Positions 54,170-62,502 of a stretch of DNA of 64,000 nt are shown in pieces (within the stretch, counting starts at the first letter, position 1; each line of letters begins with the position of its first letter). The stretch is from contig OY744471.1 in the NCBI GenBank assembly GCA_963556145.1, forward strand, positions 2,845,590-2,909,589, given 5' to 3'. The position numbers were made by a program, and so were the translations under genes. The stretch is from Hygrocybe punicea (Eukaryota; Basidiomycota; Agaricomycetes; Agaricales; Hygrophoraceae). Under the pieces are notes generated by a model that did no database searches, had not been told where the DNA came from, and saw only the letters and a program-made list of their open reading frames with translations.

Positions 54170-55445
54170 AAAATATGTGGTTTATATACATTTATTTGGT
54201 GCACGGACCAGTTTGGACACAAACGCGTAAACAAACGCGTCACATGATCATCAACAAAGGCGCGAATGTGCAAACACGCCTAACCAACACCCCAACGCCA
54301 CTCGACGCCCGCCAACTTCACGAAGCACGCCCACGCCCACGCCAGAACGGGAACGCAAACGGGACCAAGACCGGGGGAACGGGAACGAGAACGGGAACGG
54401 GAACGGGAACGGGAACGGGAACGGGAGCGGGAGCGGGAACGGGAACAGCACCAACAGCAACAGCAACAGCAACTTCAAGACCCGGACGAACACAGGCGGC
54501 TACGGAGGGCGTGGTGGTGTACCCACCCCCGCATCAGTATGTTTTTTTATTATTGATGTTTTTGTTTTGATGTTTTTGTATTGTATTACTGACTATTACC
54601 CACGACGCCCACGCCCACGCCCTCAACATCCACAACGAAGAAGACGCGGCCGAAAGCGGCGTAGACGGCGAGGGACCCCAAATGGCCAGCAACGACCCCC
54701 ATATGACCGCGATGCGAACAAACGAGGAGACGGGAACGACGGGGCCAGTCAAACGGACGGAGTGGGATGGTGGAGCGCCCACCCCCGTTGCCCAGGTATG
54801 AATTCTTGTTTGTTTTATTATTTTCTTCTAACCTCCAACGCCAAATGAGGACCCCCCGCCTCCAAACGCCCTGCACCCGAGCTGGAATGCCAAGGGATGG
54901 AGGCCGGATCCCAACGGCAACGCCCAGCGCAACAGCAGCAACGACCACGGCGGCAACAGCAGCAGCAGCAATGCGGCGGCAACAGCAGCAGCAGCAATGC
55001 GGCGGCAACAGCAGCAGCATCAATGCGGCTGCAACGGCTGCACCGGTGATAGCGGCTGCAGCGATGGTGGCAAACAGCAACGGCGACCACAGCAGCCACG
55101 ACAGCCGGCAACGGATACCAGCGGCAACAGCAGCGACGAACGGCGACGCGCCCAAGCACCGGACACAGTGGAGGGTGGTCGGTGAGTTTTTTTATAAATC
55201 TTTCATTGATGTTTTACTAACGACATTCTAGCTATACCCATGGTTGTACCCGGCCCACGCCAGTGACCGGGATGAGGTCCACGAGAACGAGAACGACGAA
55301 GGATGATGATGAAGACACGGCCACCCCCCAAAACCATGGCCGCCTCCTCTCCGCCATCCCCCATCTCATTTACCCCTCTCCTTCCCCCTTCCCCCCCTTC
55401 CCCCCCTCTCTGTTTCCCTACCTCACTCCTTCCCCCTGCGTATAG
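54170..55445 (+). repeat. Low-complexity element interior: GGGAAC array, CAG array, C/T tract
   Basis: (GGGAAC)n-like units lie at about 54375-54445, CAG/CGGCAA triplets at about 54905-55020, and a C/T tract at about 55325-55440. Two plus-strand GGTGGT..CCCACCCCCG blocks lie next to AT-rich, intron-like DNA (about 54505-54560 and 54765-54815, the latter followed by GGTATGAAT). The long ORFs are compositional. AT-rich DNA borders both sides (54085-54165, 55445-55510), and no TIR or duplication was found. Confidence 0.6.
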
Positions 55446-55842
55446 TAATTAATGAATTAAGAAGTAATATAATTTAAATTTTGAGTATTAATGATTTTTA
55501 AATATCAAACAATTTATAAAAATTCAGGCAAATTCCTGTCAGATTCCAAGTAAAAGCCTAATAATTATACCATAAATTCAGAAATAATTCAGATCACATT
55601 CTGCTCAGATCCTGTGCAGAATGCTAACACAGTGTGCAAAATAAGATTTGAACATTGTACAAATACATTACTAATACATTACAAATTTTGAATTTGAGAG
55701 TCTACAAAGTATTTAACCTGATGGAGTACCGAGATTACCATATGGGGTACCAGCATTACTCCATATGGTTAAAGGATTTGAGGATTCCCAAATTCAAAAA
55801 TTGTAATGTGTTAACAATGTATGTGTATGATGCTTTTGGAAG
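55446..55842. other. AT-rich DNA, no gene seen
   Basis: Unique-looking AT-rich sequence interrupted at 55851 by a hAT-like element and continuing at 57220. No supported ORF, RNA gene or repeat. Confidence 0.5.
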
Positions 55843-55850
55843 ATATAGGA

Positions 55851-56441
55851 TAGTGTTGCCGAAGTTCAGTTCGGTCCGGTTCCGACCCTTTTTGGCGGAA
55901 CCGCGAACTGAACTTCGGGTCCGGTTTGGCGCATGGCCAAACCTGGACCTGAACGGCTTTGAACCGTCTCTTAGCGTTCGGTCTGGGTTCAGACGCGGTC
56001 TGAACCCCAGACCGAGGTTGGCTCACCCCTGAGCTCCGTTCTCCTTGCGAATGGCAGGCACGTATCAATTGATACGGCGCTACGCTTCGCGAGGAAGTTG
56101 GGCTACGGGGGAGCCGTCTGGTGCTGTTGCTGCTGCTGCTGCCGCTCCCACTGCTGGTGCTGCTGCTGCTGCTGCCGTCGCCGTCGCTGCTGCGCTCCTG
56201 CTGCTGCTGTTGCCGTTGCCGCTGCCGCTGTTGCTGCTGCTGCCGGCATTGCTGCTGCTGCTGCTGCTGGCCGTCGTGGTGGTGGTTGCCGTTGTTGTTG
56301 CCGCCGCTGATGGTGATGTTGGGGCTTGATGCACCAGCAGCAGCTGCTGCTGCTGCCGGTGTTGCTGCTGCCAGCGTTGCTGCTGCTGCTGCTGCTGTTG
56401 CCGCCGTTGCTGCTGCCGCCGTTGCTGCTGTTGCTCCTGCG

Positions 56442-56476
<35 letters not shown>

Positions 56477-56584
56477 GCTGCTGCTGCTGCCGCTGCTGCT
56501 GCTGCCGCTGCCGGCGCTGCTGCTGCTGCTGCTGCTGCTGTTGCCGCCGTTGCTGCTGCCGCCGTTGCTGCTGTTGCTCCTGCG

Positions 56585-56615
<31 letters not shown>

Positions 56616-56648
56616 CGCTGCTGCCGCTGCTGCTGCTGTCGTGGCCGT

Positions 56649-56679
<31 letters not shown>

Positions 56680-57219
56680 GTTGCCATTGCCGTTGCCGTT
56701 TCCGTTGCTGCTGTTGCTGCTGCGCTCCTGCTGTTGCTGCTGTTGCCGTTGCCGCTGCCGCTGTTGCTGCTGCTGCCGACATTGCTGCTGCTGCTGCTGG
56801 GCGTCGTGGTTGTCGTTGCCGTGGTTGTCGATTTTCCTGTCGCAAATAACATTAGTAAAGTTAAGAAAAAAAGGAAACTTACCTTGAGGAACACAACACA
56901 AATTGTGTTGTGTTCAATCCGCGTTGATGTTGCTGTGTCGCGTGAAAGCTACCTCGTCACGGCCGGTCACATGATACCGTTTAACACGAAATGGTAAGTA
57001 AAGAAATATGAAAAACAAATGAAATAAATTCCTTAAAAATATCCGCGTTCGCGGTTTGGATGCGGTTTGGAGCCGTTCAGGAAATCCGGCCAGCCTCGAA
57101 ACCCTGAACCAAACCCGCGGTCCGGTTCAGCATTTGGCTGAACTTAGACTGAACCCCGGGTTCGGTTCGGGGTTTGAACCGGGTTCGGCTAGGTTCGGAA
57201 CCGAACTATGGCAACACTA
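55851..57219. mobile_element. hAT-like non-autonomous element (1,369 bp) with long CTG tract
   Basis: The ends are TAGTGTTGCCGAAGTTC and GAACTATGGCAACACTA, and ATATAGGA is duplicated at 55843-55850 and 57220-57227. GGTTCGG words lie at both ends. TCAATTGA at 56065-56072 is inside CGTATCAATTGATACG. An impure GCTGCTG/GCCGTTGCC tract covers 56110-56830, one of the longest in the window. On the minus strand the repeat ends at CTCAAGGTAAGTTTCC (about 56875), a good splice donor. The big Gln/Ser/Ala-rich ORFs here are triplet artefacts, though a transcript through them cannot be excluded. Confidence 0.92.
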
Positions 57220-57227
57220 ATATAGGA

Positions 57228-57846
57228 TTTTATGAAGATTCCAATCTATGGTGATTAAGTTCATGTTTGTCCTCCCGTGGGCTCTAAGGCAAATGCATAG
57301 AGAAAAGTACTGTGTATGTGAAGGTTTGTACACCACTCTGACATTTCCCACAACGTCAGCAACTTCCAGCATCCAAGCTTCCCACCACTCATCCCCAATC
57401 CAATAGAAGAAAGATAGAAATTTTATAGACCATATCTTTGTTGGGTCAGAAAGAACAACATGACATCACCAGACAATATCCAGACTTACCAAAGTATCTC
57501 AAACCTGAAGTTGGATTGGCTTGGTGGATCCATATTGTTGAAGTGCTTATGGGAATGTATAGTTTTCATGTATCAGCTTTGACAGACTCTAAGTTTTGGC
57601 AAAATAGTTTGCAGGAAAATCAAAAAGGAAATTCCAGCAATAGTTCTTGTTGATAGATCTGACATACATTTGTTCAAGAATCTTTGTATTCAATTGCTAC
57701 TGCTTCCAATAAAAGTCCAGTATGGCCAGATAATCTGTTACTGAATAAGCATTTGAAATATTGGAAGAAAATGGAGTCATGACTCAAGGACATCAGTATC
57801 ATTACCCAATTGCAGCTGATATTATTACTAGTTATCATCTAGGTTA
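57228..57846. other. AT-rich DNA; no convincing gene
   Basis: A 71-codon plus-strand frame (57438-57653, KYLKPEVGLAWWIHIVEVLMGMYSFHV) is the longest, has no recognised relatives, and could be a gene remnant. Confidence 0.4.
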
Positions 57847-57851
57847 GACAG

Positions 57852-58096
57852 TGTTGGGAATAGTGGCCGAATAGTCGCGGAAAGGATTAGTAATCCATAT
57901 CACGTGACCCTGGAACTCAAACACACCCGTCTGATGAATAATGCTGAAGCACAGCATGTATTCTACTCACCACAGGAAACTTCTAGTAGATTTAGCTAGT
58001 AGTATAAAAACCCTCTCAGAGAGAGGCAAATATAATTCATTCCACACATAAAATATCTTAGCGGTCAACAAACACTGCAAACTATATATTCCAATA
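57852..58096 (+). repeat. Solo LTR of the copia-1 family
   Basis: 245 bp, TGTTGGGAATAGTGG..ATTCCAATA, flanked by GACAG at 57847-57851 and 58097-58101. No internal element sequence follows. It differs from the 22418-22660 LTR at a small number of sites, including a TA insertion near 58050. It was made by recombination between two LTRs of one insert. Confidence 0.95.
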
Positions 58097-58101
58097 GACA
58101 G

Positions 58102-58546
58102 AATCAGAATCAAACAGTGTACCAACACTTGTTTGCGAGGATGTTTATTTGGCTGTTCAAGATGCAACCCAAGTTCAACAATCTGCCCATCAACCATCAA
58201 CATAGTGTTACATGATTGACTATTAAGAGAGTCTTAAATACTGAAATGAGTTCTGATATTCATAACTGAATGGAGTTTAGGCTTGTGAACAGTAAGCTGT
58301 GTTTTAGCCCTTGTGAAAAGTCAAATAGAATTGCTGACTCTGAAAGTATTTGAGCATATGTTTCTATTCAGTTTGCATCAATCATAATTTCTTTGTAGCT
58401 TTACTAATTTTTAATTTACCACGGCTAAAAAATAGCTTCCAAAAAGAATTAACTTGATAGTGTCACATATATAATATTGATTGAGATATAAGCCAAAGTT
58501 GAAACTCTCACAATGAATCTTATAACTAACTACTTTCTCAACTTAC
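58102..58546. other. No gene seen
   Basis: AT-rich sequence between the solo LTR and the chromovirus. A 78-codon minus frame (57967-58203) overlaps the LTR and has no support. Confidence 0.5.
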
Positions 58547-58727
58547 TGTTACGGATCGCTGTTCTTATAACGGCGAACTCCGGCAACAATAAACCAAACG
58601 AGGATGTGTTTATAGAGGGAAGCGAGTACAAACGGGTAAAGGAAGAGAAGTATCTGGGTTTCGTGGTAGCGATCGGGGGAAGAGTAGCTATACTAAACTT
58701 AAGGATACTGACTACGAATGTCAATGT

Positions 58728-59492
58728 TTATATACTGGTGAACAACTTCAGGGTCGGCTTCTTCGTCATGCGTGGCTGTGTGGAGGATAAGCTCCGGGAT
58801 GAACGGCGTCTTGCTTGGCTTCGTGGTCTATACGTTTTGGGGTGCCAACGAGGTGGCCAACGGCTGTGTTGCAGGTCCGGTGTCAGCAGACAGCTGATCC
58901 GATGATTGTGTTGCGTGGTATTATTAAGTGCTTGAATCAACGTGTATGATGTATCGGCGGTGATCAGTTGATGAGGGTAATCATGAGGATTGGGATACCG
59001 TCGTTGGTTGTCTTCGACGATGTTCTGGACCCAGGTTATGATATTGTCTTGTGACGTCGAGTCAGGGACGTCGGGGTCGGAAGCGGGGGTTAAATCGGGG
59101 TAAAATGTAACAACACCCCCGGAACAAGGGGAATCGTCCCGATTAACCGGAGGGAAAACGGAATCAAACACGGCAGCGCAGTCGAGGAATTCGCGGTAGG
59201 GATCGATGGGATCATCGGTAAACCAGACGGGAACGGTGGGAGGGACAGCAGGAGGGGGAGGCCCAATGGGACGTACGGAGTAGAAAGATCGTGGGGCGAA
59301 GAACGGGTCAACGCCAAGATGGGCGATAGCCGTTGTTGGATGAACGGAGCCAAAGGAAGAGGGTCGCATGAGGTCAACAGCGAAGCGAACACTACGATCG
59401 CAGAGGCGGCGTTTCGTGCGAGGGATGCGAAAGCGAGGAGGAAGGAGACGGTAATAAGGGGAAGAAGGGAGATAAACGCTCGAGGCAGACAT
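58728..59492 (-). CDS. ORF downstream of chromovirus pol (unknown function)
   Basis: ATG 59492 starts MSASSVYLPSSPYYRLLPP, 83 bp after the pol stop, same strand. About 255 residues: a Pro/Arg-rich start, LMRPSSFGSVHPTTAIAHLGV, VPVWFTDDPIDPYREFLDCAAVFDSVFPPV, DNIITWVQNIVEDNQRRYPNP, then a basic Arg/Ser end. No knuckle, protease or membrane segment. A third ORF after pol is not standard for chromoviruses. It may be a retroelement accessory protein or a captured gene; the end may have shifted frame near 58880. Confidence 0.5.
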   Translation of the reverse strand: MSASSVYLPSSPYYRLLPPRFRIPRTKRRLCDRSVRFAVDLMRPSSFGSVHPTTAIAHLGVDPFFAPRSFYSVRPIGPPPPAVPPTVPVWFTDDPIDPYREFLDCAAVFDSVFPPVNRDDSPCSGGVVTFYPDLTPASDPDVPDSTSQDNIITWVQNIVEDNQRRYPNPHDYPHQLITADTSYTLIQALNNTTQHNHRISCLLTPDLQHSRWPPRWHPKTYRPRSQARRRSSRSLSSTQPRMTKKPTLKLFTSI

Positions 59493-59574
59493 GGGGGAAG
59501 AAGGCAAAGAGCGAAAAAAGGAAAGAAAAGAGAACAGACTATATATACGAAAGGGAAGATTAGGGCCGGCAAAA

Positions 59575-62502
59575 CTAATAAACGAGGTGATCAGGGTTTA
59601 CGGGGTGATCGCGTGTGAAAGAAGAAGGAAGCAACGAAAAACGATGAGGAGTAGAAATGTCATAATCATGTGAAAGGGCGGCGGAGGGGATAGGCGATGG
59701 AAGGTGATAGTAGTGTAAGATAGGGAAAGCGTACGGACAGACTTTGACATGGGTGTTGAAGTCGGAATTACCAATGCCTTCGACGTCGGCAATTACGGCA
59801 GGGGCAATGATTGGGGGGGCGATTTCGATGATGGCGGTGACGGCGTCGACGGGGGCGGTTTCGTAAAGATAGGCGTGAGTGATATTAGGAGGAATGATGT
59901 ATTTTCGGAATTCGTGGTTTTTTGTACGATTGGCGATGAGGGTGGCGTTTTTGGGATATATAGCAAGTAAAATGGAAGAAGAAGAAAAAGGGAGGATAAC
60001 GGAAGGGGGAAGAGCAAAAAGGGAACGGAGAGATAAAGAAGATGGAGCTCTGGGATGTAATCTATGGAAGTCATCGACGAGATCCTGGCAGTATGTGGTT
60101 TCGGATGCCGGGATCCAGGAATCTTCGTCGCGGGGATAATCGAGCCAATGAACTAAGTAATATAATTTATTTCGGCGAATACGGGAGTCGAGAATATGTT
60201 CTATTTCGTAATGGTCATCATTGTCGATGATTTCGGGGGGAGGTCGAAGATGGTATTTTTGTTGGATGGGAGAAGAAGGAGGTCGGAATGGGGAGAGGAG
60301 AGCGACGTTGAATATGGGGAAGATTTTCCAGGTTTTCGGTAATTTCAGTTTGTACGATGAAGAACCGATTTTGTCGAGAACGGTAAACGGACCGAATTGC
60401 TGATTATCGAGCTTTTTGCTAGGTCGATCTGTGGTTAAATTCTTTCCGTTTAGCCAGACTTTGTCACCAGGGGAAAAGACAATTTTCTTGACATGACTGT
60501 CATACTTATCCTTCATTGTTTGCTTCGTGACATCCGCTATTTCGCCGATCTTTTGTTGTATCGTTTTCATTCGTGTAATGAAATCATGAACGGCTTCGTT
60601 TGCGATGGGTGTGTGTATGTCAGGTACGAGGCCTGTCCACGGATGTTGTCCCTGTGTTGCAAAGAAGGGGGAAGTTTTGATGGCGGAAGATTCGCGATTG
60701 GCTAATGCAAATTCAGCGAGGGCAAGCCATTCATGCCAATCGTCTTGTCGGTAATTGGTGAAGAATCGAAGGAAAATTTCGAGTTCTTGGTTCATTCGTT
60801 CCGTTTGTCCATCAGCACGTGGATGATATGCTGTCGTTGGACATCCTTTGATACCAATCAGGGAATATAATTCGGTGATAAACCATGAGACGAAAACAGA
60901 ACCGCGATCGGAGATGACAAAGCGTGGCATGCCAAAACGCTTGAAGACATGATCACGGAATAGTCGTGCCCATCCTTCCGAAGTCAATGTCGTATTTGTG
61001 GCAATAAATATGGGATGTTTCGACCGCTTATCGACAACAACCAGAATGGCGTCAAAGCCATGTGACTCTGGTAGGGGACCAATCATGTCGACAGAAATTG
61101 TATGCCAGTTATAGGGTGGTACGTCATGTGGGAAAAGTTGTCCAAGTTGTTTTCCACGTCGTGGTTTATTCTGTTGACATCCCGTACAACCATTGATATA
61201 ACGTTCCACATCTTCGCGTATAGTTGGCCATGTTGTTGTCCGTGAAATCAACTCGATTGTTTTGTCACGGCCAGGATGACCGGCGGTGGGATTGTCGTGA
61301 TGGAGGGCAATAATGTTATCGTTCGTAGGAGAAGTGTGCAATATTTGTCGGATTGCTTGTTCTGGTGGGATAAACAATGAGTTAGGAAGACCAATCATAC
61401 CTTTATTATCCATTTCTTTTGGCTTGTGATCAACACGTCGGGAAAGGAGGTCGGCTTTTTTGTTTTGAGATCCTTTTCTATACAACAAGCGGAAATTGTA
61501 ATCTTGCAAGAATGCAATCCATCGTGCTTGTCGCCTTGTGAGGTCTTGTGGTTTTCGGTAATATTCAAGATTTCGATGATCGGTGAAAACATCAACCTGT
61601 TGTTTTGTTCCGAGAAGGAAGTGACGCCATTCCTCAAAACTTCGTATGATTGCGAGCAATTCCTTGTCGAAGATTTGATAGTTACGTTCTGCTGGCGACA
61701 TTGTCGTCGACATATATGCGACAGGTCGAAAAAGTCCATCGGATTGTTCTTGTGACAAAATAGCACCTATGGCATAATCGGAGGCATCACATTCGATGAT
61801 GAATTTCTTATCGGGTACGGGTAGGACAAGGACAGGATCGGTTGTGATGATTGTCTTTAATCGATCGAATGCGTTCTGTTGTTCTTCTGTCCAATCCCAT
61901 TTTGCTTTTCCTGTTAACCTATGTAGAGGAGCAGCGATTTGGGAAAAGTTTTCAACGAAACGACGACAGAAATTCAGAAAACCGATAAACCGTTGTAATT
62001 CGGTGAGATTTGTAGGAACTGGCCAAGCCGTAATTGCGTTGGTTTTAACGGGATCCATTTGGACTTGTCTGTCACCAACGATAAGGCCGAGATAGTCGAC
62101 TTTTGGTTTATCGAATGTACATTTCTTGGGTTTCAGGAATAAGTTGTTTTCCCGAAAGATTTTCAGGACTTGTTTCGTGCGTTGTTGATTTTCCTCCAGT
62201 GATTTTGAGAAGATCAGGATATCATCCATGTACACCAAAAGCCAGCCTTCGCGGATTTCATAACGAAAGACATGGTTCATCAGCCGTTGGAACGTTGGTG
62301 GTGAATTCTTCAACCCGAAGAACATCACAGTTGGTTCAAAAAGACCTTTCGGGGTTAGGAAAGCAGCTTTGTGTTCATCGCCTTCTTTGATCCGAACATT
62401 ATTGAAACCCCACCGAACATCGAGTTTTGTGAAGAATTTTGCTTCAGCAAGTTGATTGATGATGTCGTTAATCAACGGTAATGGATACTTGTCATCGACC
62501 GT
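59575..62502 (-). CDS. Chromovirus polyprotein with C-terminal ASCH/PUA-like domain
   Basis: About 966 codons open to 59575, cut at its start (upstream codons TVDDKYPLPL still present to about 62500). RT carries LLVYMDDILIFS at about residue 82. RNase H has IECDASDYAIGAILSQ (about 228) and TDHRNLEYY. Integrase has the H..H..C..C finger (HHDNPTAGHPGR..CTGCQQNK, about 390-440), the DDE core (VDMIGPLPES, ISDRGSVF, DGQTERMNQELE) and GDKVWLNGKNL. The chromodomain spans about 757-808 (YEIEHILDSRIRRNKLYYLV, HWLDYPRDEDSW). Residues about 835-926 carry LLAIYPKNATLI, KNHEFRKY, HAYLYETAP and GIGNSDFN, matching fungal ASCH-like proteins as I remember them. No stop or frameshift in this span; all catalytic residues seen are intact. 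Confidence 0.92.
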   Translation of the reverse strand, partial: TVDDKYPLPLINDIINQLAEAKFFTKLDVRWGFNNVRIKEGDEHKAAFLTPKGLFEPTVMFFGLKNSPPTFQRLMNHVFRYEIREGWLLVYMDDILIFSKSLEENQQRTKQVLKIFRENNLFLKPKKCTFDKPKVDYLGLIVGDRQVQMDPVKTNAITAWPVPTNLTELQRFIGFLNFCRRFVENFSQIAAPLHRLTGKAKWDWTEEQQNAFDRLKTIITTDPVLVLPVPDKKFIIECDASDYAIGAILSQEQSDGLFRPVAYMSTTMSPAERNYQIFDKELLAIIRSFEEWRHFLLGTKQQVDVFTDHRNLEYYRKPQDLTRRQARWIAFLQDYNFRLLYRKGSQNKKADLLSRRVDHKPKEMDNKGMIGLPNSLFIPPEQAIRQILHTSPTNDNIIALHHDNPTAGHPGRDKTIELISRTTTWPTIREDVERYINGCTGCQQNKPRRGKQLGQLFPHDVPPYNWHTISVDMIGPLPESHGFDAILVVVDKRSKHPIFIATNTTLTSEGWARLFRDHVFKRFGMPRFVISDRGSVFVSWFITELYSLIGIKGCPTTAYHPRADGQTERMNQELEIFLRFFTNYRQDDWHEWLALAEFALANRESSAIKTSPFFATQGQHPWTGLVPDIHTPIANEAVHDFITRMKTIQQKIGEIADVTKQTMKDKYDSHVKKIVFSPGDKVWLNGKNLTTDRPSKKLDNQQFGPFTVLDKIGSSSYKLKLPKTWKIFPIFNVALLSPFRPPSSPIQQKYHLRPPPEIIDNDDHYEIEHILDSRIRRNKLYYLVHWLDYPRDEDSWIPASETTYCQDLVDDFHRLHPRAPSSLSLRSLFALPPSVILPFSSSSILLAIYPKNATLIANRTKNHEFRKYIIPPNITHAYLYETAPVDAVTAIIEIAPPIIAPAVIADVEGIGNSDFNTHVKVCPYAFPILHYYHLPSPIPSAALSHDYDISTPHRFSLLPSSFTRDHPVNPDHLVY

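Larger units (their letters stand above)
58547..62502 (-). mobile_element. Ty3/gypsy chromovirus, 5' part missing
   Basis: Minus-strand order: reverse transcriptase, RNase H, integrase, chromodomain, an ASCH/PUA-like domain, a second ORF (59492-58728), then an LTR-like end. The plus-strand edge TGTTACGGATCGC at 58547 reads GTAACA at the element's 3' end, and a TATATAAAC box lies at about 58725-58733 on the minus strand. Protease, Gag and the first part of RT are lost where the 62503-64000 element inserts. Exact LTR limits are unknown because the other LTR is not in the window. Confidence 0.85.

Noticed and set aside
54375..54445. GGGAAC repeat as possible telomeric DNA
   Set aside because: Period and sequence do not match fungal TTAGGG telomeres, and it lies within a low-complexity element interior.
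55811..56997. Very long Gln-, Ser-, Ala- or Leu-rich ORFs on both strands (also at 26059-26434, 28254-28678, 46638-47306, 54586-55231)
   Set aside because: They are open in five or six frames at once because the DNA is an impure CTG/CAG repeat; no frame has a domain.
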